Below are positions 1 through 6,564 of a DNA stretch of 11,236 bases, piece after piece. The DNA is from Candidatus Zixiibacteriota bacterium (lineage in GTDB: Bacteria; Zixibacteria; MSB-5A5; RBG-16-43-9), in NCBI GenBank assembly GCA_029858245.1, contig JAOUFL010000055.1, positions 1 to 11,236 on the forward strand. The letters are read 5' to 3'. Position 1 is the stretch's first letter; every line of letters starts with the position of its first letter. The position numbers were made by a program, and so were the translations under genes. The notes below the pieces were generated by a model. That model had not been told where the DNA came from. It searched no databases and worked only from the letters and a program-made list of their open reading frames with translations.

Positions 1-471
1 GGTGTGGTGCAGTTTGGCACAGCCCGAAAAACCAGATTGATCAAGTTCAATCTGGTGATGCTCATAATAAATGTCATCGCGTTAATCCTGGGAACTTTGG
101 TTTTCATTTACTCCTTACTGTCCTCTCGTTTTTCCGGGGTACCCTTTTTTAAAGAAATATTCAACTACGAGATGTATTTAAGATCGGGTCGACTCACAAG
201 CATGCTCTTCGGTCTGCTCTGCTTGACCATGATGAGCATCGCAGCTTATTTTCTTCATTTTAACCGGCTTTATGTCTACGGACTGCTGGTCGGTCTATCA
301 CCGGTTGTCGGTGAATGGTTGTACACGCACGGAAGCGCTTCACACCATGGCTTTCCGATCACTTTTGGGATATCAGCTGGCATAATGATTGTCACCGGCT
401 CTTTCGTCTTCATACGTCTATTACGCCACAACCCTATCCCCACTGAAGATGTGCTTTCAAAGGAAGTATGA
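1..471 (+). CDS. Multi-pass membrane protein, 5'-truncated by the window edge
   Basis: The reading frame is already open at base 1, so the true start lies upstream. The 157 visible codons carry about four hydrophobic segments (roughly residues 17-40, 66-86, 90-107 and 118-139). The piece aligns with the second half of the membrane protein at 891-1505. The N-terminal GVVQFGTAR matches GYVKFSPQR there, and the C-terminal FG..AGI.I.VTG...I.L....P.PTE pattern is shared. On that comparison about 70 N-terminal residues with two more membrane segments are missing. The stop at 469-471 is one base before the start of the winged-helix regulator, so the two genes form an operon. I do not recognise a named family. 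A membrane protein controlled by or signalling to its regulator is inferred from context only. Confidence 0.75.
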   Translation, partial: GVVQFGTARKTRLIKFNLVMLIINVIALILGTLVFIYSLLSSRFSGVPFFKEIFNYEMYLRSGRLTSMLFGLLCLTMMSIAAYFLHFNRLYVYGLLVGLSPVVGEWLYTHGSASHHGFPITFGISAGIMIVTGSFVFIRLLRHNPIPTEDVLSKEV

Positions 472-472
472 G

Positions 473-799
473 ATGAGTGAACAATCGTCACCCCCAGATG
501 TGCGCCCTCTGGCAGATATCAATCAGGTAATCCATGCTCCAGCCCGGTTGATGATACTCGCCTATCTGTATGTGGTTGAATCAGTGGATTACGTTTTTCT
601 GATGCGGATTACTGGGTTAACCTGGGGTAATTTATCGACGCACTTGACCAAGCTGGAGGAAGCCGGATACATAGAGATCACTAAAGGGTATCGTGGGAAG
701 AAACCGCATACAACAATTCGTCTTAGCAATCAGGGTCGAGTTGCTTTCCAGCAGTACAAACAAAGTTTACAAAAGGTGCTCGATGACCTGCCGGATTGA
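473..799 (+). CDS. Winged-helix transcriptional regulator (MarR/ArsR-like, HTH_34 type)
   Basis: A 108-residue cytoplasmic DNA-binding protein. ATG 473 was chosen because AAAGGAAG lies seven bases upstream; the frame is open further upstream inside the preceding gene but without a better start. Residues 18-42 match the family opening (VIHAPARLMILAYL, then VESVDYVFL). Residues 48-64 form the recognition helix region (LTWGNLSTHLTKLEEAG), and residues 66-84 form the wing with GKKPHT. The pattern fits the small winged-helix DNA-binding family Pfam calls HTH_34 (PF13601), usually about 80-110 residues. It has no ligand domain, so any sensing would need a partner, plausibly the membrane protein translated just before it. 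A paralog with the same C-terminal motifs lies at 1495-1785. Confidence 0.88.
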   Translation: MSEQSSPPDVRPLADINQVIHAPARLMILAYLYVVESVDYVFLMRITGLTWGNLSTHLTKLEEAGYIEITKGYRGKKPHTTIRLSNQGRVAFQQYKQSLQKVLDDLPD

Positions 800-822
800 C
801 ATCAACCAGCAAACAGTATGAT
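796..822 (+). promoter_or_regulatory. Possible sigma70-type promoter for the second membrane/regulator unit
   Basis: TTGACA at 796-801 overlaps the stop codon of the first regulator. TATGAT follows at 817-822. Both boxes are good matches, but the 15-base spacing is short of the usual 17. Transcription would start near 829 and leave a leader of about 60 bases before ATG 891. Confidence 0.35.
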
Positions 823-890
823 TTGCACACAAAACAACTCACCAGGTGAAGGGATTAGAAGAGAAACCAATTTTTGACTGGAGGTATTTT

Positions 891-1505
891 ATGAGCGAAA
901 AAATCAGCCTAAAAAAGATCGAGAGTAAAGCCTACCTGGCTTACTATCAGGACGGGATTTATGTCCTGCTGGTTGGGCTCAGTTTCATATGTATGGCTCT
1001 GGGAGTGAAAAACGGATTTATGAGCCTGGCGGCGATCGCCCCGGTGCTGGCCATTCTCATCGCGCCTGGACTCAAGAAAGCCATAACTCTGCCCCGCTTG
1101 GGTTACGTGAAATTCTCTCCGCAGCGAGAGAGGAAAGAGCAGACGAATCGACAACGCCTGGTGGTGCTGATGACAGTAACTGCCTTGCTGGGCGTGCTGG
1201 TCTTTTTTGGCTACTCAGGTAATGCAGCCTGGCAGATGTGGATTCGCAGCCTCGGCATTATCCCCCTCAGCCTGGTGCTTGCCGTGGTCGCGTCCGCACT
1301 TGGACTGCTGTACGACATCAAGCGATGCTATTTGTATGCTGCGATAATACTCACGGCATTTATTCTCAGCCACATATTGGAACTAAGTCTCTGGTTTCAA
1401 TTTGGGTTGCCCGGGATTGTGATTTTCGTGACTGGCCTGGTACTCCTTATCCATCTCATCAGCCAACACCCGAAAGCGCCAACGGAGAAGCCTCATGAAG
1501 TCTGA
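891..1505 (+). CDS. Six-pass membrane protein paired with a winged-helix regulator
   Basis: A 204-residue membrane protein. ATG 891 follows a GGAGG at 880-884 with a six-base gap, which is better than the GTG 45 bases upstream. Hydrophobic segments lie near residues 22-39, 43-65, 89-108, 120-140, 146-164 and 169-190. Between the second and third is a positively charged cytoplasmic loop with PRLGYVKFSPQRERK (residues 68-82), which looks like a family signature. No catalytic motif is visible. The gene is the full-length counterpart of the truncated gene at the left edge. It overlaps the next regulator by 11 bases (ATG 1495, stop 1503-1505), which suggests translational coupling. Function unknown; a signalling or transport partner of the regulator is a guess from context. 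Confidence 0.82.
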   Translation: MSEKISLKKIESKAYLAYYQDGIYVLLVGLSFICMALGVKNGFMSLAAIAPVLAILIAPGLKKAITLPRLGYVKFSPQRERKEQTNRQRLVVLMTVTALLGVLVFFGYSGNAAWQMWIRSLGIIPLSLVLAVVASALGLLYDIKRCYLYAAIILTAFILSHILELSLWFQFGLPGIVIFVTGLVLLIHLISQHPKAPTEKPHEV

Positions 1506-1785
1506 GGACAAACTCCAAAGGAACAGTCAGGTTACGATCGAGATCAGTCGGGTAATCCACGAGCCGACTCTGCTGACGGTAATCTCCTATATGTATGTAG
1601 TTGAATCAGCAGACTACATCTCCCTTATATGCCTTACCGGGCTGATGCGGGTTAATTTGTCGACTTATCTTGCCAAATTAGAAGAAGCTAATTATATTGT
1701 AATCAAGAAAGGGTGTCAGGGAAAGAAACCGCATACAACAGTTCGTCTTAGCAGTCAGGGTCGAGACGCTTTCCGACAGTATTAA
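1495..1785 (+). CDS. Winged-helix regulator paralog, shortened by a premature stop
   Basis: A 96-residue paralog of the regulator at 473-799, starting inside the 3' end of the membrane gene. It shares the core (VVESADYI, NLSTYLAKLEEA, then GKKPHTT.RLS.QGR.AF.QY). The DNA of the wing region (about 1722-1782) is much more alike than the N-terminal part. The frame ends at TAA 1783-1785, exactly where the paralog has AAA (Lys). Beyond it the same frame continues as Q-N-P-Q-K-V-L-N-D-L-Y-D to a TGA at 1822-1824, matching QSLQKVLDDLPD of the paralog. The stop is therefore a nonsense mutation that removes the last 12 residues, part of the C-terminal helix. Two glycines of the core (GN before LST, AG before YI) are also changed. 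It may still bind DNA, but it may be on the way to being lost. Confidence 0.8.
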   Translation: MKSEDKLQRNSQVTIEISRVIHEPTLLTVISYMYVVESADYISLICLTGLMRVNLSTYLAKLEEANYIVIKKGCQGKKPHTTVRLSSQGRDAFRQY

Positions 1786-1856
1786 CAAAATCCTCAAAAG
1801 GTTCTAAATGATTTATATGATTGAAATAACACCACAAATTACTAAGGAGGTCTCTT

Positions 1857-2207
1857 ATGCCGATTTTTTATTTGGATAAGTTACCCGCGTTAGAAATCGC
1901 ACCGGGCATTGTTGGGCGGATAGTTACTGCCGACAGTATGACCGTTGCCCATGTATCAATAGTCGCAGGATCAATTCTACCTGAACATGCCCATGTGCAC
2001 GAGCAGGTGGTCAATGTAATCCAAGGAAAGCTGGAACTGACAGTTGAGGGTAAAGTTCACATACTAATACCTGGAACTGCGATGGTGCTTCCTCCCAACG
2101 TACCGCACTCCGGCAAAGCAATCACCGATGTCAAGGTAATCGATGTATTCCATCCGGTTCGCGAGGATTTCATCGGCACCAATTTCGCTGGTTATGATAA
2201 AAAGTAG
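1857..2207 (+). CDS. Small single-domain cupin protein
   Basis: A 116-residue cytoplasmic protein with one cupin (Cupin_2 type) barrel. ATG 1857 follows AAGGAGG with a normal gap. Cupin motif 1 is GSILPEHAHVHEQ (residues 38-50), running into VIQGKLELTVEG with the conserved glycine at 57. Motif 2 is PGTAMVLPPNVPHSG (72-86). Likely metal ligands are His44, His46, His48 or Gln50, and His84. The HxHxHEQ form is typical of small cupins that bind a divalent metal. Substrate and reaction cannot be read from the sequence; such proteins may be enzymes or sensors. It follows the regulator unit by about 70 bases in the same direction and could be co-transcribed with it. Confidence 0.9.
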   Translation: MPIFYLDKLPALEIAPGIVGRIVTADSMTVAHVSIVAGSILPEHAHVHEQVVNVIQGKLELTVEGKVHILIPGTAMVLPPNVPHSGKAITDVKVIDVFHPVREDFIGTNFAGYDKK

Positions 2208-2275
2208 CTACCCGGGTATCAGAAGATTTCCTGTCAAAGGTACAATCCAACATTACTTTATGTAGCAGGCAAGAA

Positions 2276-4135
2276 GTGCTTTTTGATGCCTTAGTTGTTT
2301 TACAGAAAGGAGAATCTATCAAGACAAGGTGTCTGTGTTTTTTAATAGCAGCTATATGTTTGATGACTTGTGGTCAAGTGTTGGCTGAACAGCACGTCGC
2401 TGGCCTGTGTATCGAGGAACAAGTAGATAAGTTCGTCGCTATGCTTCCTGATGAGTTCAACGGTACAATTCTGTTAGCCATAGGTGACACGATTCTGATG
2501 AACAAAGGCTACGGCTATGCCAACAGGAGTTATGGTATTCCCAATGATTCCGCTACGAAATACCAGATAGCATCGATCTCAAAGGATTTTACGACCATCC
2601 TGCTCTTCAAGCTGATAGAAGATGGTTTAATTGATTTGGATGCTACCATTGACACCTACCTTCCCGAATACCCTAAGGACAAAGCCACAAAGATTAAGGT
2701 GCACCATCTTCTGCTACATAAATCGGGTATCAAACACCACTTCCAGGCTATACCGGATTACCTCGGAAATCAGGATCTGATTTACCACACTCCGAGGGAG
2801 TATCTTGAATTGTTCTGGGACAAAGACCTGGCACACGAGCCCGGCGAAGGTACCACTTATACTTCACCAGGCTTTACAGTACTAGCGCTCATAATGGAGA
2901 AAGTGACAGGTCGATCATTCGCCGAGTTGCTTCAGGAGTATATATGTCAACCACTGGGATTGAAAAACACGTTTGTGGATAACAATCTTACAACCTATGA
3001 CAATCTGGCGGTTGGATACAAAAAGGGTATCAATGGATATGTGTTTGATCTTGAAGAAGTTCCTTCCAATCTCCTTGGTGCCGGTGATATGATTAGTACA
3101 ACCAAAGATCTGTATCAGTTTCAAAAGATCCTAAGTGCTGATAACAACCTTGTTCTTTCCAAACGATTCAAGGAGATGCTTTTCGAAGAACAGTACAAAA
3201 TCAACAACAATTTAGTTCGAACTAATGTAGCCACACTGGCGAAGTATGTTTACAACGATGGAAACGATACAATAACCCAATATGGAATTGGTACTGGCGG
3301 CAATTACGGATTTCAAGCCCGCCTTACAAGATTTCTTGAAATCGATGCCTGCTACATAGTGCTTAGCAATGTTCATAACGGGCGTGCTATGAACGAGCAG
3401 ATGTATAGTTTCCTCCAGGATATTCTCTTTACGGAAGCTGGAATACCACTTAAGACCTACTACCCTCTTGGACCCTATGCGCCGTCATTGACACCGATAG
3501 AGGTCACCGAAGAGCAGCTTGCTCTGTATGAAGGTTTGTACAAGACGGACGATAATGGCTTCTTTCAGGTGTTCTTGAATAACAGCAAGCTGTGGTATCG
3601 CGACTACACGTCTTGGTATTGGGGATGGTCAGAGGTTTATGGGGGGGAGCTTCTCCCTATCAGCGAGAACACGTTTGTTGACAACAACAGTTTTGTCCAA
3701 CGATACTTTCTCTTCATAGCCCCGGAACAACTGGCAGCCGATGGTCCTTATGCTAACCTCAAGTCTCTTTTCGGGGGTATTCCCGACACCAGCGACTATC
3801 ATCTGATACAGATTAAATTTGGCACTCCGTCCCGAGGGTTACGATGGTCTGGTGAGGATTTCAAACCAGAGACTGATCTTGCTGAATTCCAAGGATTGTA
3901 CTATTCGACTGAATTGCAGCAAACGTTTCAGTTTACAGTGCAGGATAGCCAGTTATTCTCATTCGACTTCCTTGGATTAAAGGAATTACGCTGCACTCCC
4001 CTGGCATCGGATCTTTTCGCCAGTGAAAAGGGATTCCTCGTGTTCCATCGATATGAAGACGGGAAAATTCGTGATTTCTGGTTAATGTCTGAGAATTTAG
4101 ATCACGTTTATGGTTCATTGTTTATTAGGAAGTGA
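2276..4135 (+). CDS. Secreted serine beta-lactamase/DD-peptidase-like hydrolase with two C-terminal beta modules
   Basis: Positions are counted from GTG 2276 (619 codons), the first standard start in the frame. The natural start is probably codon 15: AAAGGAG at 2306-2312 lies five bases before ATC 2318, and from there the protein begins with a clean signal peptide (KTRCLCFLIAAICLM..., cleavage near VLA/EQ). The beta-lactamase domain (PF00144, class C/ClpP-independent serine hydrolase group) spans about 45-390. The catalytic SxxK is S100-I-S-K103. The Tyr motif is Y195-T-S197, with Ser where Asn is more usual. The third motif region reads GTGG (339-342) with no His. Two related C-terminal modules follow, beginning E-Q-L-A-L-Y-E-G-L-Y near 413 and L-A-E-F-Q-G-L-Y-Y further on, each ending in a loop such as SKLWY or SQLFSF. 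Likely periplasmic; substrate unknown (peptidoglycan peptide, ester or D-amino acid peptide). Confidence 0.88.
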   Translation: MLFDALVVLQKGESIKTRCLCFLIAAICLMTCGQVLAEQHVAGLCIEEQVDKFVAMLPDEFNGTILLAIGDTILMNKGYGYANRSYGIPNDSATKYQIASISKDFTTILLFKLIEDGLIDLDATIDTYLPEYPKDKATKIKVHHLLLHKSGIKHHFQAIPDYLGNQDLIYHTPREYLELFWDKDLAHEPGEGTTYTSPGFTVLALIMEKVTGRSFAELLQEYICQPLGLKNTFVDNNLTTYDNLAVGYKKGINGYVFDLEEVPSNLLGAGDMISTTKDLYQFQKILSADNNLVLSKRFKEMLFEEQYKINNNLVRTNVATLAKYVYNDGNDTITQYGIGTGGNYGFQARLTRFLEIDACYIVLSNVHNGRAMNEQMYSFLQDILFTEAGIPLKTYYPLGPYAPSLTPIEVTEEQLALYEGLYKTDDNGFFQVFLNNSKLWYRDYTSWYWGWSEVYGGELLPISENTFVDNNSFVQRYFLFIAPEQLAADGPYANLKSLFGGIPDTSDYHLIQIKFGTPSRGLRWSGEDFKPETDLAEFQGLYYSTELQQTFQFTVQDSQLFSFDFLGLKELRCTPLASDLFASEKGFLVFHRYEDGKIRDFWLMSENLDHVYGSLFIRK

Positions 4136-4199
4136 GTAATCCGATTGCTGTCGTAGCTAAAAGTATTGACCGGATCGACTAGTAAAGTACTTCTTGGCG

Positions 4200-4212
4200 A
4201 AGTGTTACACTT
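4200..4212. repeat. Perfect short palindrome in the intergenic stretch before the acetyltransferase
   Basis: AAGTGT-T-ACACTT is a 13-base perfect inverted repeat in the otherwise empty 4136-4375 stretch. It could be an operator site, but nothing else in the sequence ties it to a regulator. I saw no convincing promoter in this stretch. Confidence 0.3.
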
Positions 4213-4375
4213 GATCTGGTTATAAGGATAGGCACAAATAAGGATACAATGTGATCGTAATGAGATGTAAATCCTTGTACCACATAACGAGATTCAGTGA
4301 CCACTCGCTTCTAAGATATTACGTTTGTCAGGGAATCAAACGTTACAATTTTCCGTAGTATTAAGAGGAGACAGA

Positions 4376-4846
4376 ATGAAAAAGAGATTTCAGACAATGA
4401 CAACCTCGATAGACACAATGCAGGGTAAAGATATACCAAATGTGCTTGGACTTATCAAAGCTTACTATTCGGAGTTTGGGTATTCATTCAACGGAAAAAC
4501 AATGCGCCGAAGCCTGGAGGAGCTAATTGAATATCCGTCTCTTGGTTGTCTTTTTCTAATAAAACAGGATGAGACTGCCTTGGGGTATATGCTGGTAACC
4601 TTCGGCTTCAGTCTTGAGTACCATGGCCGCGATGCATTTCTGGATGAGATCTTCATCCTTCCTGCATGGCGCAGCAGAGGTCTGGGAAGGAAATCAATTG
4701 AATACGCCTTGGAATTTTGCAGGAACAGCGGGGTCAAGGCAGTACATCTGGAAGTCAAGAACGATAATGCATCAGTTTTCGAACTTTATCGTAGTCTTGG
4801 TTTCGTAAAACATGACGGAATCCTTGCCTCACGCAGGTTATTGTAG
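4376..4846 (+). CDS. GNAT family N-acetyltransferase
   Basis: A 156-residue cytoplasmic acetyltransferase of the GNAT fold, transferring an acetyl group from acetyl-CoA to an amine. ATG 4376 was chosen because AGAGGAG ends five bases upstream. The acetyl-CoA binding motif A is R99-S-R-G102-L-G104 in IFILPAWRSRGLGRKSIEYALE. The strand before it is FLDEIFI (88-94). Motif B is VHLEVKNDNASVFELYRSLGF (about 123-143), with the usual N-x-x-x-x-x-x-Y and LGF ending. Length is normal for a single-domain GNAT. The acceptor cannot be deduced. The gene stands alone, with 240 bases to the preceding gene and no gene in the same direction after it. Confidence 0.92.
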   Translation: MKKRFQTMTTSIDTMQGKDIPNVLGLIKAYYSEFGYSFNGKTMRRSLEELIEYPSLGCLFLIKQDETALGYMLVTFGFSLEYHGRDAFLDEIFILPAWRSRGLGRKSIEYALEFCRNSGVKAVHLEVKNDNASVFELYRSLGFVKHDGILASRRLL

Positions 4847-4960
4847 CTTAACCTGATAAGGCGAGGACCAACTGGACCTTAGTAGACGAGTTTCTACAAT
4901 CTGTCATATAGATCAAAGTTGTTAGATTATGGGTAGTGGATGAAGATAGGAAAAAACCTA
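4847..4960. other. Intergenic stretch with nothing recognised
   Basis: Between the acetyltransferase stop and the decayed tRNA-like unit I see no hairpin with a T-run, no start with a ribosome binding site and no repeat. Together with the tRNA-like relic (4961-5090) it forms the 327-base gap before the next gene. Confidence 0.5.
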
Positions 4961-5043
4961 AGGACAGGATTCGAACCCGGGGTCCCGCATTTTTACGGGA
5001 CAACTGCTTATCCCACCAAAGGCGGGGCTTCAGCCAACTAATC
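4961..5043 (-). pseudogene. Decayed tRNA-Ser-like element, second copy
   Basis: On the minus strand this stretch matches the tRNA-like element at 6198-6285, with one indel and about six substitutions over roughly 79 bases. It keeps the T-arm (GGGTTCGAATCC), the TAAGCAGTTG block and the two unusual hairpins in place of the anticodon and variable arms. It has lost both acceptor strands (CCTAAG stands where CGGAGA is expected), and one hairpin pair is now a mismatch. It cannot be a working tRNA. It shares the hairpin changes with the 6198 copy and not with the intact tRNA-Ser, so the two tRNA-like elements are more closely related to each other than to the tRNA. Confidence 0.8.
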
Positions 5044-5090
5044 CATTATTGATTTTATATTGTAATTAACGAATAACGGAGAGCCTGGGA
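5044..5090 (-). pseudogene. Scar of a deleted GIY-YIG gene and tRNA 3' end
   Basis: Directly next to the decayed tRNA-like copy. Positions 5044-5058 weakly resemble the 3' end of the GIY-YIG gene at 6286-6300. Positions 5059-5070 then match exactly (ATTGTAATTAAC) the bases around that gene's start at 6548-6559. Positions 5076-5089 (ACGGAGAGCCTGGG) match the 3' end of the tRNA-Ser at 6564-6578. The order is the same as in the intact unit, but about 245 bases of the endonuclease gene are missing. I infer an internal deletion in an older copy of the unit. Confidence 0.65.
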
Positions 5091-5173
5091 CAACTTAAGA
5101 ATTTTTTGAAAATATGAGATCGGAATTAGTCCTCGTTAATCCTTGAAAAAGCCAAGGTTGTTCTTGTATAACG

Positions 5174-5974
5174 TTATTGACTAGCTATATTCTCTGATCG
5201 TAATGGACCTACTTTTTCCAAATGGAGCTGCAGGTTAGAATCTTCCGATATTTTAAATACGTTGAAAATTCTTTTGACTTCTTTTGTCGTTCTAATAAAA
5301 GGAGCACAGGTCAATTTATCACCGTATATTCGGAGAACCACCATTTCCGGAGAACTTCTAATCACCATGAACTCGTTTTGATTAATAGCTTTATATTCGC
5401 CTACTGTTCTGGTAACTATCATCGCATATCCCATTATAATAATTGCCAGCACAAGTTTTGCAATTTTTCTTCCAAAAAAGTAGTTCATACTGTTTAACGC
5501 AGATTTTGATGTTTGTGCCGAAGCTTTCAGTTTATAGAGATAGCTTCCCCTCTGTTTTTGAGTTAAAAGTGGAGATATGAACTCACCATATATCGCGAGT
5601 AAAGAAAACCCAAAAAAGAAAAATAGGGAGACGTTGTTTTTTCGCGATAGATATAGGAGAATTAAGGGTGAGAAGAAAACTATCCAGAGGGATACATTAA
5701 TTATCTTTCGTAAAATCACATTCATAGTTGTCATAAAAGGCTTGAAGAATATAATAAAAAGCTCAACAGACAGGCTGACAAACAAGATAACCATAGTCAG
5801 TGGCAGGATACCCCTCAATTCAAGGGTCATAAATTCTCTGGGAATTCCAAAATTAGAGGTAAAGCCCAATTCGTAGCAGTATGTTAACAAATAAGCTGCT
5901 ATGGGACTTGCAGCAATAATAATCCCTTCTGCCATCCATGATTTTTTTGGTTTCTTCTTTGCTGAATTGTTCAT
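5174..5974 (-). CDS. Unrecognised membrane protein with a soluble C-terminal domain
   Basis: A 266-residue protein. ATG 5974 is preferred to the adjoining ATG 5977 because AAGGG ends five bases upstream of it. About five hydrophobic segments lie near residues 16-37, 56-78, 92-110, 116-136 and 169-188. A soluble C-terminus of about 75 residues contains MVVLRIYGDKL. After the first segment comes YELGFTSNFGIPREFM, a glycine/proline-containing motif I have seen in uncharacterised membrane proteins, but I cannot name the family. The gene is AT-rich compared with its neighbours and is flanked by the two tRNA-like units, so it may be cargo acquired by insertion at the tRNA. TTGACA lies at 6043-6038 upstream, but the nearest -10-like box (TATATT) is only 14 bases on. 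Confidence 0.75.
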   Translation of the reverse strand: MNNSAKKKPKKSWMAEGIIIAASPIAAYLLTYCYELGFTSNFGIPREFMTLELRGILPLTMVILFVSLSVELFIIFFKPFMTTMNVILRKIINVSLWIVFFSPLILLYLSRKNNVSLFFFFGFSLLAIYGEFISPLLTQKQRGSYLYKLKASAQTSKSALNSMNYFFGRKIAKLVLAIIIMGYAMIVTRTVGEYKAINQNEFMVIRSSPEMVVLRIYGDKLTCAPFIRTTKEVKRIFNVFKISEDSNLQLHLEKVGPLRSENIASQ

Positions 5975-6197
5975 CATATCCCTTAAATTATGACATCAGG
6001 TGGTTAGCAAACTTCTGAATATACTATTTATATTCTCTGTCAATGGAATAAAAAAACCTGCTCAATAGTATTATCGACATCTTCCTGAACTATATAAGAA
6101 ATATTCTTACTTTTTCATTAATAAAATCCTGCCCAAAAGTTAAAGGCAATGAATTGGTTTTTCATAAACTATTGGGTGTTATGATGAGAATTATTTA

Positions 6198-6285
6198 CGG
6201 AGAGGCCGGGATTCGAACCCGGGGTCCCGCATTTTGCGGGACAACTGCTTATCCCGCCAAAGGCGGGACTTCAGCCGACTGGTCC
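6198..6285 (-). pseudogene. tRNA-Ser-like element with replaced anticodon and variable arms
   Basis: Read on the minus strand it corresponds to tRNA-Ser from about nucleotide 9 to the 3' end. The D-loop block CAGTCGGCTGAAG, the TAAGCAGTTG block, the full T-arm and the acceptor 3' strand with discriminator (CCTCTCCG) match the tRNA at 6565-6652 almost perfectly. The 5' acceptor strand (GGAGAGG) is absent. The anticodon arm 5' side is replaced by the hairpin TCCCGCC-TTT-GGCGGGA and the variable arm by TCCCGCAAAATGCGGGA. There is no usable anticodon loop, so it should not act in translation. It may serve as an RNA structure, a recombination end or a terminator-like element. The GIY-YIG gene ends inside it. 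Confidence 0.8.
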
Positions 6286-6549
6286 AGCGTCTATTTTATC
6301 TTTAGAGTAATTGGACAACAACTTCTTTAATGCTTCACCACTTTTGTAACTCTTTATCTCTTTCTCCCGCCTCATAGCATTAATTCGAGATGAACATTCC
6401 TCTACATAAACCACCTCAAACTCACCACGATTTTTCATTGATCTGGTCTCACCACGGGAATGCTTCTTTAATCGCTTTACTAAATTCTGTGTTTGTCCTA
6501 TATAATGCCACCCCGTTTTCTTTATCCGAAGCACGTATACGTAATACAT
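6271..6549 (-). CDS. Small GIY-YIG endonuclease, embedded between tRNA-Ser and its tRNA-like copy
   Basis: A 92-residue stand-alone GIY-YIG nuclease domain (COG2827-like, usual length 80-100). ATG 6549 was chosen; a TTG 12 bases earlier is possible but weaker. The GIY half is YYVYVL (2-7), the YIG half is HYIGQT (15-20), the conserved Arg is R26 in VKRLKKH, and the metal-binding Glu is E62 in MRREKEIK. All key residues are present, so it is probably an active DNA nuclease. No Shine-Dalgarno is visible: the ATG lies 15 bases after the tRNA 3' end, so translation may depend on the processed tRNA transcript. The last four codons (G-P-V-G) and the TGA stop are bases of the downstream tRNA-like element. 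The layout suggests a selfish unit tied to the tRNA gene. Confidence 0.88.
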   Translation of the reverse strand: MYYVYVLRIKKTGWHYIGQTQNLVKRLKKHSRGETRSMKNRGEFEVVYVEECSSRINAMRREKEIKSYKSGEALKKLLSNYSKDKIDAGPVG

Positions 6550-6564
6550 TGTAATTAACAAAAA

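Noticed and set aside
5222..5876. Plus-strand open frames opposite the membrane gene
   Set aside because: They lack ribosome binding sites and have the low-complexity content expected from reading a hydrophobic gene backwards.
6198..6285. A second functional tRNA-Ser
   Set aside because: The 5' acceptor strand is missing and there is no seven-base anticodon loop with a U before the anticodon; only the T-arm and some blocks match.
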